DNA from: Gluconobacter cerinus
GTDB lineage: Bacteria > Pseudomonadota > Alphaproteobacteria > Acetobacterales > Acetobacteraceae
DNA length: 64,000 nt
Direction of reading: 5' to 3'
NCBI RefSeq assembly: GCF_002723935.1
Contig: NZ_BEWM01000001.1
Location: 806,001-870,000 of the forward strand
The notes beneath the pieces are model-generated. The model saw only the letters and a program-made list of their open reading frames with translations. It was not told where the DNA came from and made no database searches. Positions 18,471 to 28,200 of this stretch are shown here, in pieces; the first letter of the stretch is position 1, and each line of letters begins with the position of its first letter. The translations under genes and the position numbers were made by a program.

Positions 18471-19283
18471 ATGACTGAAGCGGCTGCCATTGCCCGTGCC
18501 CGCGGGCCTATCACCCAGGCACGGCTGGCGGTTGATTTCAGACGGATTGGCCTTGAACCCGGTATGACGGTTCTGGTTCATACGGCCATGAGCCGTATTG
18601 GCTGGATCTGTGGCGGGGCAAGAAGTGTTATTGAGGCTCTTCTTCAGGTTGTGGGGCCGGAAGGCACGATCGTCATGCCTGCGCAGTCTTCGGACCTGAG
18701 CGATCCCGCCGGATGGTGTGATCCACCCGTTCCACAGACCTGGTGGGACACGATCCGGGCCAGCATGCCAGCGTTCGATCCCCGCACAACCTCCACGCGG
18801 GGCGTTGGCACCGTTGCCGAGACCTTCCGCACGTGGCCTGGAACGCTCCGAAGCCTGCATCCGCAGGTTTCCTTTACAGCCCGGGGGCCACGGGCTGCAG
18901 ACATCCTCTCCAGCCAGCCTCTCGAAGACCCGTTTGGCGTTGTTTCCCCTCTCGCGGTTCTGAACCAGTGCGGCGCTTACGTGCTGATGATCGGCACAGG
19001 CTGGGAAACCTGTACGGCGCTTCATCTGGCGGAACGCCTCTCAGATCCGCACGGCCCCACGTTTGAAGACGGAACTGCTCTGCTGGTGGATGAGGAACGT
19101 CGTTGGGTCCGGTTCCGCATGCCGCAAACGAATGTGGAGCGCTTTCCGGCCATCGGGGCAAAGCTAGATGGGCAGGCCATGCTGCAACATGGCCATGTCG
19201 GGGCGGCCCCCTCGCGGCTGTTTCCAGTTGCGCAGGCGGTTGATACGGCCGTGGAAATATGGAGCTTACCGTCCCCCTTATGA
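18471..19283 (+). CDS. Aminoglycoside 3-N-acetyltransferase-like protein (AAC(3)/YokD family)
   Basis: A 270-residue member of the antibiotic N-acetyltransferase family, which transfers acetyl from acetyl-CoA to amino groups such as N3 of aminoglycosides. Family features: TVLVHTAMSRIGWICGGA near residues 33-50, GTIVMPAQSSD, GVGTVAETFRTWPGTLRS, H130 in RSLHPQVSF, and GTGWETCTALHLAE. Chromosomal relatives in bacteria without aminoglycoside resistance often have unknown natural substrates, so resistance should not be assumed. It follows queF by three bases (TGA GAC ATG) and its stop overlaps the convergent PepSY gene by six bases. Confidence 0.85.
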   Translation: MTEAAAIARARGPITQARLAVDFRRIGLEPGMTVLVHTAMSRIGWICGGARSVIEALLQVVGPEGTIVMPAQSSDLSDPAGWCDPPVPQTWWDTIRASMPAFDPRTTSTRGVGTVAETFRTWPGTLRSLHPQVSFTARGPRAADILSSQPLEDPFGVVSPLAVLNQCGAYVLMIGTGWETCTALHLAERLSDPHGPTFEDGTALLVDEERRWVRFRMPQTNVERFPAIGAKLDGQAMLQHGHVGAAPSRLFPVAQAVDTAVEIWSLPSPL

Positions 19284-20834
19284 TGTAACCGGGATGCGTA
19301 TTTCAGTCCGCCTGTGCGGGCTCTTTCTGAGGGCCAGCACAATGAGAACCACTCCATAAACAAGCGCCACACCATCCACACTCGCAGCCAAGGACGTAAC
19401 CTCTCCCGACGTCAGAGATCGTGTCATGTCCGTCAGGGGGATCAGCAGGGTCAGCACGCCAGCCGCAGTTATAAGGGGACGAAGACTTCTCGTTCCGCCC
19501 CAACACGCAGCGACAGTGAGGCAGATGAAAAAGACCGCGTAAAACAGGGCCTCAGCTGCCTGGTAGTGGCCTCCTTCTGGCAAGAAAGGCGCGGCAGCAA
19601 GAACTGCGGATACACCGCTGATGCAGCCAATCATGCAGCCTGTTGTCAAAGCCGAAAGGCAGCGCGTTCCAAAGCTGTCTTCCGCCAGACCAGCCGAACG
19701 GTCACGGCGCCTGCGTGATGAGATCCAGAGCTGATTGCCTGAGTAAAACAGGAATGCTCCACCAAACCCCAAAACGGCATAGCCCCATCGGATCAGCCAC
19801 CCTCCGTAAGTCCCGAAATGCAGAGCGTAGATCAACGTGAGGGCCTGGAATGCCGGCTTCTGATGGTTGGGCAGAAAATCAGTTGAGATCAGGCGCCCTG
19901 TGTAAGGATTGACCTCGCCATACCCCCCATCCGGCCGACGGCTGATCTGTGCCGCATCCTGTACCGTCACGTGCAAAGACAGCTTCCCGCCCCGGCTGGA
20001 ATAGGCCAGCGTGTCCGGCTCAAGCCCCGGAACCTGCTTTCGAAAGGCATCGACAATCGCCAGTGGCTCAAGAAGTGCCTGAGGCCGGTCACCTTGGTGC
20101 GAGTGATTTTTCTGAGGCAGATGCGTAGACACTGCTGGCAGAAACAGGGTTTTCTCCAACGCCATGATGGGCTGATGAAATGCAAACCCAGCAGCCGTTG
20201 CAGCCATCACGATGTGAAACGGCAGCGAGCAAACACCCAGCAATGTATGAAAATCGAGCCACATGCGGCGCAGATTTTCGGTCAGTCTGACGGCAAAGAG
20301 ATTACGGACCAGAGAGGGCAGCAGAACAATCGTGCCCGACACAAGCGCCACAGCATACAAAAGCGCCACAATCCCCATGATAAGGCGCCCATATTCCCGG
20401 TTCAGAGGAAGGCCTATTCTTTGATGCAGGATGTTGAGGAAATACCCGACCTGCGAGGGTGTTCTCGTCTGGGTAACGAGTGTGCCATCTGCGGCCAGAC
20501 CTGCATAAACTGTCCGTGCAGGCCCATGGTCCCTGTCTGATGAGACAACCCACATGAGGCTCGATGGACTGGTCTCATCCGGATGCAAAACCACAGTATG
20601 GTTGGCAATCATGGACGGATCTGCCGTCTCGGCCTTCTGCACCAGTTCGGACAGGCGATCAGCCGGAACCGGGGCTGGCAACGTAGCTGTGCGAGAGGCC
20701 CAGTTCCCCAGCGGCAATTCAAACATCGTCATGCCGCCTGCGTAAAAGGCGATGAACAGGAACAGCCCTGCCATAATGCCCACCCAGCTATGAACATTCC
20801 GGTAAAGCCGAACGACATCTCCGCGAATCTTCAT
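19278..20834 (-). CDS. PepSY-associated inner-membrane protein (iron-regulated)
   Basis: A 518-residue membrane protein of the PepSY_TM family. It opens with RLYRNVHSWVGIMAGLFLFI, a His-bearing first helix, followed by a periplasmic domain, a second helix (about 175-200), a third after DFHTLLGVCSLPFHIVMAAT, another periplasmic PepSY-like domain and a helix cluster near the end (about 365-510). The paired His residues in these helices suggest a haem-type electron carrier for ferric-siderophore reduction, as proposed for family members. The ATG at 20834 overlaps the upstream stop (ATGA). It is the last gene of the Fur-box operon that begins with the TonB receptor. Confidence 0.88.
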   Translation of the reverse strand: MKIRGDVVRLYRNVHSWVGIMAGLFLFIAFYAGGMTMFELPLGNWASRTATLPAPVPADRLSELVQKAETADPSMIANHTVVLHPDETSPSSLMWVVSSDRDHGPARTVYAGLAADGTLVTQTRTPSQVGYFLNILHQRIGLPLNREYGRLIMGIVALLYAVALVSGTIVLLPSLVRNLFAVRLTENLRRMWLDFHTLLGVCSLPFHIVMAATAAGFAFHQPIMALEKTLFLPAVSTHLPQKNHSHQGDRPQALLEPLAIVDAFRKQVPGLEPDTLAYSSRGGKLSLHVTVQDAAQISRRPDGGYGEVNPYTGRLISTDFLPNHQKPAFQALTLIYALHFGTYGGWLIRWGYAVLGFGGAFLFYSGNQLWISSRRRRDRSAGLAEDSFGTRCLSALTTGCMIGCISGVSAVLAAAPFLPEGGHYQAAEALFYAVFFICLTVAACWGGTRSLRPLITAAGVLTLLIPLTDMTRSLTSGEVTSLAASVDGVALVYGVVLIVLALRKSPHRRTEIRIPVTS

Positions 20835-21139
20835 GCCATGACACCATGCAGCAGGAAAAACAGGACCCACACCACGGCGTTGACGAGAACCAGCGTCAGC
20901 CATGCATGACGGGGGGAGCGGAACAGGAAAGAAAATGCCACCACAAGCCCCCAGACAGGCCCGGGAAACCAGCGCAAAATCTGGGATGCTGCGGTTTTAA
21001 GCTGGGCATCGGCGTGAAACAGCAGCCCCAGGATGCCCATCAGACCGATCGCCAGCGTGGCGCCGAGTATCAGTCCAGCCAACACCTTCCCGATCCATCC
21101 TGTGCCATCCAATGGCTTGGGCTGCGTCGTACCACTCAC
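20831..21139 (-). CDS. Small iron-operon membrane protein (DUF3649-like)
   Basis: A 102-residue protein starting at a GTG that overlaps the preceding stop (GTGA), with AGGGG nine bases upstream. It has three hydrophobic helices (about 17-42, 58-74 and 79-98) and the FRSPRHAWLTLVL motif that recalls DUF3649 proteins found beside PepSY proteins in TonB operons. A longer reading from an ATG 18 codons upstream is possible. It overlaps the next gene by four bases. The role is unknown; context points to iron-siderophore handling at the inner membrane. The DUF assignment is from memory of the pattern. Confidence 0.72.
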   Translation of the reverse strand: MSGTTQPKPLDGTGWIGKVLAGLILGATLAIGLMGILGLLFHADAQLKTAASQILRWFPGPVWGLVVAFSFLFRSPRHAWLTLVLVNAVVWVLFFLLHGVMA

Positions 21140-21408
21140 AATGTGCGCCCCTGAGGCCTGAAAATCGCCAGTGTAAGAGGCAGCAGAATACACGCCAGCA
21201 TCAGCACGGTTCCGACGATCAGCAGTGCGGTCAGAAAATGCATTCTCAGGCTCATCCCCCCCACAGCAGCCAACAGGCTGAGCAGCCCCGGCAATAAGCC
21301 CTCACGCGGCGAAAGAGAGCGGCGCAGCAGACACTGAGACGGTACAGACAGGTAAAACAGTCCAGCCGCGAGACTTGTCAGGACTACAGAAAGGAGTTCG
21401 AACACCAC
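21136..21408 (-). CDS. Small iron-operon membrane protein (DUF3325-like)
   Basis: About 90 residues, read from a GTG at 21408 just after the TonB receptor stop; a second GTG follows at 21405. Three hydrophobic segments can be seen (FELLSVVLTSLAAGLFYLSV, GLLPGLLSLLAAVGGM, FLTALLIVGTVLMLACILLP). Small proteins of this size with LSVPSQ..LLRRSLSPR resemble DUF3325 members that sit next to PepSY and DUF3649 genes. The open frame extends upstream inside the receptor gene, but that part is out-of-frame shadow. Its stop overlaps the next start (GTGA). Confidence 0.65.
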   Translation of the reverse strand: MVFELLSVVLTSLAAGLFYLSVPSQCLLRRSLSPREGLLPGLLSLLAAVGGMSLRMHFLTALLIVGTVLMLACILLPLTLAIFRPQGRTL

Positions 21409-21415
21409 CGGTCGC

Positions 21416-23617
21416 TCACCAACGATAGGACAGAGTGACGAAGACTGCCCGCCCTGGCGCCCACGCACAAGCAACCGAGCGCGTACATGCGGCGACGTAG
21501 TGGCGGTTTGCAATATTGGTGCCGTTGAACTGAATTCCGAAGCGCCGATAATCGATGTGCGCCTGCAAATCCCAGACAAGCTGGCTTGGAACCGTGAAGG
21601 TCGCAGGCAGTGCGCCTGCCGTATTGCCCGTATAGCGCACACCAGCGCCCAGACCCGTCACCCAGTTTCGGGCCAGATGGAAATCACGCTTCAGGAACAG
21701 GGATGCCATGTGAGATGGGATGGCCACGGGGCGCTGGTTTTTCTGGGCCGCGACGGTCGTCTTCGTGATGCGAGGGTCCTGATAGGTGAACGACGCCAGC
21801 ATATCGATCTTGTAAGGAAGTCGACCCACGCCTTCCGCCTCGAAGCCCCGTGTTCTCTGTTCGCCCGTCTGAATGTCATAGGTCGAATCAGCTGGGTCAG
21901 TCGTCAGAACATTGCTTTCGACCAGATTGAAGAAGTCAGCCGTTAACATGAAATCTTCGCCCCAGGGCGTGCCATGTGGGGGCTTGTATTTCAGACCAGC
22001 TTCGATCTGCCGTCCGCGTGTCGGCAGAAAAGGCGTGTTCTCACGTGTCGTTCCAACCTGCGGCTGAAAAGACGTTGCATAAGACACATACGGCGCCAGA
22101 CCGATGGCGGATTTGTAAAGCAATCCAACACGCCCGGTGAAGGCATTGTTCTGCTGAGGGGTCTGCTCCCCCGTCCGATTATTGACCGTCAGGCTTTGCG
22201 TGAAATCCTCACGGCCAGAAAGCGTCAGGTAGAAACGATGCCAGTCTGCCTGCTCCTGCGCGTACAGGCCGGTTTGTGTTTCTGTCTCGTTTGTATTGGT
22301 AGTCGTACCGTAGGTCGGCCAGGAAATCGGATTGTAAACGGGATTGTACAGATCAAGAGAGGGCGCTGTCTTTTGCCCGCGACGGAACGCCATGAAGTCA
22401 CTGCGAAAATCCACACCGACCAGTAACTCATGGTGAACAGGCCCCGTCCTGAGCTTCAGGTTTGAGCGCGTATCCAGCGTGACATTGTTATAGTTTGAGG
22501 ATTGCAGCAGAGCCTGACGCGTCAGAGTTCTCTGGTCAGCAGACAGGGCAACAGCCGTCACATATCGATATGACGCGTCAATATGCGCGTAACGCATGTT
22601 CTGACTGATGGTCCAGTTGGGCGTCAGATGACGTGTGAAGCTGTAGCCGATGGAAGCCTGGCGCTTTGAGTAAACATCATAGTCTGCATCGCTATTCAGG
22701 AAATTGCGCGCAATATAGCCGTATGGGCTCGCATAAAGCGTTCCGTTTGCGGGAAGAAACTGGGACGTGGACCCGCCATCGACCTGCTCATAACTGGCAA
22801 GGATCGTAAAATCCGTCTTGCTGTCCGGACGCCAGCTGACGGAAGGCGCGACATAAATCTCATTGTTCTTGATGTTCTTGGCATACGTGTCGGATTTTCG
22901 GATCAATCCGTTGAAGCGCCACAGGAGTGTCTTGGAGGCGTTCAACGCTCCACCCACATCTGCTGCGCCCTGAACACGACTGTAAGACCCGGTCTGGAAT
23001 GTCACCTGATTCTGCTGATTCAACCGCGGGCGTTTGCTGACAGCATTGATAATGCCGCCAAGCTGTCCCGACCCATACAGCGCGGACGAGGCACCACGCA
23101 GCACGTCCATCTCCTCAAGGCCCCACGGCTCAATGCTGTAGGAAAAAGACGTCGTCGCGTCCGGCGTCCGTGTGCCATCAAGGTAAATATCCGGCGAAAA
23201 TCCACGGATTGTTCCGAAATAGCCGCGTGGATCATCCTTTGAGCCATAATCGGAAACACCAGCCGCATAGCGAACTGCTTCGGAAATACTCCGGGCGTTC
23301 AGCATCGTCATGCGGGCCTGCGTAATGACGGTCAGGTTCTGGGGCACGTCTTCAAGTGGCGTGAATGTCTTGGTCGCAGCATTTCCGCCAGCCGCTAGCA
23401 ACCCGACATGACTGCCCTTCACTTCCAGACGCTCTTCCCGTGACAGTTCAGGGGAATGATCCGCATGCCTGGAATGTTCAGCGGCTTTTTCGCGTCCAGA
23501 AGGAGGGTGCTGATAATGCCTCGGACGTTCCTTCTCCGGCTCCTGCGCAAGCACCAGACCCGAAGGCAGCCCCAGCAACATCGTTGCACAGGGAATAAGA
23601 CACGACCGTACCCGCAT
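21416..23617 (-). CDS. TonB-dependent siderophore receptor
   Basis: A 733-residue outer-membrane receptor for ferric siderophores. A signal peptide (MRVRSCLIPCATMLLGLPSG, cleavage near VLAQ) is followed by a His-rich linker (about 22-60), the plug domain with DVPQNLTVITQARMTMLN, IRGFSPDIYLDGTRTPD and EEMDVLRGASSALYGSGQLG, then the beta-barrel, ending in the typical aromatic residue (VTLSYRW). I place the start at the ATG at 23617. The promoter carries a strong Fur box. It leads an operon with two small membrane proteins and a PepSY protein, an arrangement known from iron-uptake loci of other proteobacteria. The siderophore cannot be named. Confidence 0.93.
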   Translation of the reverse strand: MRVRSCLIPCATMLLGLPSGLVLAQEPEKERPRHYQHPPSGREKAAEHSRHADHSPELSREERLEVKGSHVGLLAAGGNAATKTFTPLEDVPQNLTVITQARMTMLNARSISEAVRYAAGVSDYGSKDDPRGYFGTIRGFSPDIYLDGTRTPDATTSFSYSIEPWGLEEMDVLRGASSALYGSGQLGGIINAVSKRPRLNQQNQVTFQTGSYSRVQGAADVGGALNASKTLLWRFNGLIRKSDTYAKNIKNNEIYVAPSVSWRPDSKTDFTILASYEQVDGGSTSQFLPANGTLYASPYGYIARNFLNSDADYDVYSKRQASIGYSFTRHLTPNWTISQNMRYAHIDASYRYVTAVALSADQRTLTRQALLQSSNYNNVTLDTRSNLKLRTGPVHHELLVGVDFRSDFMAFRRGQKTAPSLDLYNPVYNPISWPTYGTTTNTNETETQTGLYAQEQADWHRFYLTLSGREDFTQSLTVNNRTGEQTPQQNNAFTGRVGLLYKSAIGLAPYVSYATSFQPQVGTTRENTPFLPTRGRQIEAGLKYKPPHGTPWGEDFMLTADFFNLVESNVLTTDPADSTYDIQTGEQRTRGFEAEGVGRLPYKIDMLASFTYQDPRITKTTVAAQKNQRPVAIPSHMASLFLKRDFHLARNWVTGLGAGVRYTGNTAGALPATFTVPSQLVWDLQAHIDYRRFGIQFNGTNIANRHYVAACTRSVACAWAPGRAVFVTLSYRW

Positions 23618-23653
23618 CACAAAATCTCCGAAAAGCGAGCGCGGAGATAACAC

Positions 23654-23672
23654 TAATGATAATTATTCTCAA
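23654..23672. promoter_or_regulatory. Fur box upstream of the TonB receptor operon
   Basis: The 19 bases 23654-23672 read, on the minus strand, TTGAGAATAATTATCATTA, close to the consensus GATAATGATAATCATTATC. It lies 37-55 bases upstream of the receptor ATG, where Fur would block the promoter. This predicts repression in iron-replete cells for the four-gene operon at 23617-19278. Confidence 0.85.
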
Positions 23673-23773
23673 CAACGAAAAATGAGGAATTTCGAAAAAA
23701 ACTTCGAAATTTCCATCACTTTTTCAGATCATGACCTACAGGTCATATCCCTGTAACCAAAGCAGGCGAATGG

Positions 23774-24247
23774 TTACGCTTCAATTCCCAACTGACCCTG
23801 GAAGTACAGTAACGGGGCTTCATCACGAACGGTGATGGACGTGGGCTTCGCCATGAACAGCGCATGCGTGCCACCCTGAAACGTCTCGACGAGTTCGCAA
23901 TGCATCTGCACCAGTGCGCCATCGATGAAGGCCGTGCCGTCTTCCGCCCGCACCACAACGTCTGACCCGAATTTGTCCGCCGTTCTGCTAGCAAACAGCA
24001 TAGCCACATCCTTGTGGCTGTTGTTCAGGATGCTCAAACCAAAACGTCCGGCTTCAGCAATCGCTTTATAAGTCGAGCTGCCACGATGCAGGCAGATCAG
24101 AAGCAGGAGCGGATCAAGGGAAACAGATGTCAGGGCGCTGATGGTTGCACCCTGTTCGCCTTCGCTTCCCTTGGCGGTCACAACTGCGACACCCGTTGCG
24201 AAATGGGACATCGCCCGGCGAAAGTCCTGCTCATTCAGTGTCGTCAT
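23774..24247 (-). CDS. Flavin reductase family protein (FMN-binding split barrel)
   Basis: A 157-residue protein of the short flavin reductase family, which reduces FMN or FAD with NAD(P)H for partner monooxygenases or iron release. Signature sequences: FRRAMSHFATGVAVVTA at the amino end, TISALTSVSLDPLLLLICLH in the middle, and SILNNSHKDVAMLFASR. The ATG at 24247 has AGGAG eight bases upstream. It lies between the TonB receptor and an aldo/keto reductase on the same strand. No monooxygenase partner is adjacent. A ferric-flavin reductase role is possible because of the iron operon next door, but is only inference. Confidence 0.9.
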   Translation of the reverse strand: MTTLNEQDFRRAMSHFATGVAVVTAKGSEGEQGATISALTSVSLDPLLLLICLHRGSSTYKAIAEAGRFGLSILNNSHKDVAMLFASRTADKFGSDVVVRAEDGTAFIDGALVQMHCELVETFQGGTHALFMAKPTSITVRDEAPLLYFQGQLGIEA

Positions 24248-24348
24248 GACAACTCTCCTGCCATCGTCGGAATTTTTGGTTCCGGCACCATTACAGGAGA
24301 ACTCTGACCGTCACCAGAAGCCAAGGAACCGCTGGACGCTCTCTTTTT

Positions 24349-25188
24349 TCAGAAACGGGCAGTCATCGGATGCGCGCCCATACGGCCATCTTCGCGATCA
24401 AGTTTCTCAATCGCGGCCATGTCACTCTCCGTGAGGGTGAAATCGAAGACGTCCAGATTTTCAGCCAGTCTCTTTGGGTTCGCTGATTTCGGGATCACGA
24501 TCAGACCGTTCTGAAGATGCCAGCGGATAATGACCTGAGCGGGCGTCCGACCAACACTCCGGGCAACCTCCCCAATCGTCGCGTTCTCCAGCACCTGCCC
24601 TTTCCCGAGCGGGCGCCATGATTCCGTGCGGATATTGTGCTGTTCGTTAAAGGCCCGCAGCGCCTTCTGCTGGAAAAACGGATGAAGCTCGATCTGGTTG
24701 ACCGCCGGAACGACGCCAGTTGCATCCATAATACGCGACAGATGGTCTGGCTCGAAGTTGGACACTCCAATGGACTTCACGCGCCCCTCTCTTTGCAAGG
24801 TCACGAGTGCCTTCCATGTTTCCACATACTGGCCCTGCTCCGGCATCGGCCAGTGAATGAGATACATATCCAGAACCGGACGACGCAGCAGCCGGCAGCT
24901 CTCCTCATAGGCACGAAGCGTATTGTCGTAGCCCTGCTCGTCATTCCAGACCTTCGTCGTCACGAACACATCAGGATAATCCGCCAGAGCTTCACCAACG
25001 CCATCTTCGTTCCGATAAAGACGCGCTGTATCGACAGAATGATATCCGAGCTTCACAGCCTCCCGCACAACCGTTGCTGTTTCTTCAGGGGGCGTCTTCC
25101 AGACGCCCAGCCCGAGCTGCGGAATGACCCGGCCATCATTCAGTGTAATTCTTGTCTGGTTATCCAGATATGGCACCTCATCGTTCAT
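24349..25188 (-). CDS. Aldo/keto reductase (2,5-diketogluconate reductase-like, AKR5 type)
   Basis: A 279-residue NADPH-dependent (beta/alpha)8 oxidoreductase. The catalytic tetrad is visible as D53, Y58, K79 and H112. Other family motifs are LNDGRVIPQLGLGVWKTPPE, GVSNFEPDHLSRI, NQIELHPFFQQ, and the NADPH-binding IPKSANPKRLAENLDVFDF. Related acetic-acid-bacterial enzymes reduce diketogluconate, methylglyoxal or other carbonyls; the substrate here cannot be fixed from sequence. The start is supported by AAGGAA seven bases upstream. It lies 101 bases ahead of the flavin reductase gene, on the same strand. Confidence 0.93.
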   Translation of the reverse strand: MNDEVPYLDNQTRITLNDGRVIPQLGLGVWKTPPEETATVVREAVKLGYHSVDTARLYRNEDGVGEALADYPDVFVTTKVWNDEQGYDNTLRAYEESCRLLRRPVLDMYLIHWPMPEQGQYVETWKALVTLQREGRVKSIGVSNFEPDHLSRIMDATGVVPAVNQIELHPFFQQKALRAFNEQHNIRTESWRPLGKGQVLENATIGEVARSVGRTPAQVIIRWHLQNGLIVIPKSANPKRLAENLDVFDFTLTESDMAAIEKLDREDGRMGAHPMTARF

Positions 25189-25247
25189 CAGAAATTCCTT
25201 TTCAAATCTTGTTCTTACATATCAAACGCCTGATCGGTCGGCTGAGT

Positions 25248-28200
25248 TCAGGCTGGCACCACGAGCTGTGAAAGCTTGCGGGCCAGAGCTTCTGTGCTGA
25301 ACGGTTTCACAAGCAAAGCACAGCCGGGTTCAAGCAGTCCTTCATCCAGAATATTCTGCTCCGCATAGCCCGTAATGAACAGAATTTTCAGATCGGGAAA
25401 TCTGTCTCTCATGCGCGCAGCGAGTTGCCGCCCATTCATGCCCCCTGGCATACCAATATCCGTAATCATCACGCTTGGCTGAACGCCATTCGAAAAACGA
25501 TCTGACAATTCCAGAGCTGAAATACCGTCCTCTGCCGTCAGAACTCTTGCACCCAGATCTCCGACAACGTCACTCACAATGAGGCGTACGGCTTCCTCGT
25601 CATCCACAATCAGCACCAGCTTTCCAGACAACCGTACTGACGCCGTTTTCGTCAGAATATCACCGTCCGGAACATCTGCTGGTAACACAGTGGCAGGCCC
25701 GTTGTAGCGGGGGAGCCAGAGGCTGACAGACGTTCCGTCTCCCGGCCGGGACCTGATCTGGGCTTGCCCACCAGACTGACGGGCAAAACCGTAAATCATG
25801 CTCAACCCCAGGCCTGTCCCTTTCCCTAGAGGCTTGGTCGTAAAAAACGGATCAAACGCCCGTTGCAGCGTTTCTTCCGCCATCCCACAGCCGTTGTCCT
25901 CCACCTTCAAAAGCACGTAGTCACCAACAGGCACCCCGGCTTCGTGGCTGGCTACAGACCCCAAAGTTGTATTAGCGCTCACGATCCGTATGGTCCCGCC
26001 GCTCTCCCGCATCGCATCACGTGCATTGATACAGAGATTGAGCACAGCGTTCTCAAGCTGGTTAGCATCAACCCGTGTCGTCCAGATTCCTGGCTGCAGA
26101 TCAAACTGAATAGACACCAGTGGGCCAACGCTTCCGCGAAGAAGGGTCTCAAGACCACTGACCAGACCATTCACATCTGTCGGCACGGGGTCCAAAGGCT
26201 GCCGACGCGAGAACGCCAACAGACGGTGCGTCAGTGAGGCCGCACGTCGCACCGCGTCCTGCGACGCCGTGATATAACGATCAAGACCAATAGTGCGGCC
26301 TTGCGTCAGTCGGGTTTCAAGCAGCTCAAGACTTCCGCCTATTCCCGCAAGCAGATTGTTAAAGTCATGAGCGAGACCACCCGTTAGCTGGCCAACAGCT
26401 TCCATTTTCTGGGACTGGCGCAACTGCTCTTCCAGATCATTGCGCTCGGTGACATCACGGCCAACACCGTAAATGGTGTCCCCTTCATTATTGAAGTTCC
26501 AATTATAGAGCCGCCATGTGCCGTTCCGGTGCTTCATCCGCACGTCCAGCGCGACATCGGACCAGGGCGTGCTGTGTCGAACCCGATCGAACGCCTCACA
26601 AACCGCAGCCTGATCATCCGGATGACACAGGGCTTCAATCCTCAGCCCGATCAGACCTTCCTGTGTATAACCCAACGCCCGCAACCAGGAGGGACTGACA
26701 GCCATGTAGTGACCACTTCGGCTGATGATAACGAACAGGTCCTTGGCGATGGTCCAGAGGCGGTCACGTTCCCGCGTTCGCTGGCGGATCCGTTCCTCCA
26801 GCATGACGTTCATTTCACGCAATTCCTGCTGGGTCTTGGCCTGGCGCATGGCGGCATGGGTGCGATCCGCCACAGCACGGGTGAAGACGATTTCTTCTTC
26901 GGTCCAGACATGCGGAACAGTGGAATACACGCACATCACACCCACGAGCCTGCCAAACTTGAACAGGGGCACATTCAAAAGCGCGCGAATGTTGAGGGTT
27001 TCAAAGCGTTCGACACGCTTAAGCGTCAAAGTGTCCAGACGCACATCTGAAATTGCGACAGTACGCCCGCGAGCCAACAGAGGCCCATAATCGCCATAGT
27101 CACGGAACGCGTGGAATCCACGGATAGACGCCTGACGTTGGACATGACTGCCTGACCCCAGCGTCACTGTCCGCATTGCACCAATCAGCAGACCCGTTCC
27201 CGCCTCATCGACGGTTCCGTAGGCGGCGCAGCTTACGGAAAGTTCGCGACACAGGATCTGCGCGGCGACGCCTTCCATCTCATCAGCATTTTCCAGTGCC
27301 CTCAGGCGATCTCCAAGCTCCACCAGGGCTGCCTGACGGAGGGCCTGTCTCTTGCTGTGATCAATATCCAGCACGATGCCGGGAAAACGGAGCGGTCGCC
27401 CGTCTTCAGTCAGATCGCAACGACCATTCCCTTCAAACCATCGCGGGCCGGCCGGTGTGTGGACACGGAATTCGAAATCACATCGCCCCCCTGTGTGGAG
27501 GGCGTTTGTGATTGCGGCCGCTACACGCCCCTGATCTTCCTGCTCGATAGCAGCATAGAACGCTGTAACAGGAACGCCCTGCTCCAGTGCTTTTGCATCA
27601 AGGCCCAGCGTTTCAGCCAGACGCGTATCCCCGATCACGAGAGAAGAATTGTCATCCCACATCCATGTTCCGGCAATGGCGCCTGCATCCAGTGCAAGCT
27701 GAAGCCGAAGACTGGACTGATTGACTTCCGTCAGATCACGCCCCGTCGCCAGAAGCCGCTGGACGTCCCCGTCTTCTCCAAAAATCGGGGTAACGGCCAC
27801 ATCCCAGAAGCGGCGGTTTCCCCGCATGGTATTGGCATAACCCTGAAAGCGTCCCGCCTCTCCACTCAGTGCCGTTTTGACGGCCTGAGTCGCCATGATG
27901 CGGGCCTGCCCCCGCCACAGATCAACCCAGGGAACACCATGCAGGATAATCGGGCTATCGAGTTCCATTGCCTCGATGCCACCTGCATTGATGAACCGGA
28001 TGCACCCATCCATGTCCAGAATATGAATGCAATCTGGTGAACTGGAGAGAAGAAGATGGGTAAAGGCTTCGCTGGATCTGAGCGCCTCAGCCACGGCAGA
28101 GGCGTTTGAAACGTCCATAACCACGCCGACAGAGCACAGATCATCGTGACCCGGCCGATCATCATCCCGCCAGCCACGAATAAGCAGATGCCGCACCATT

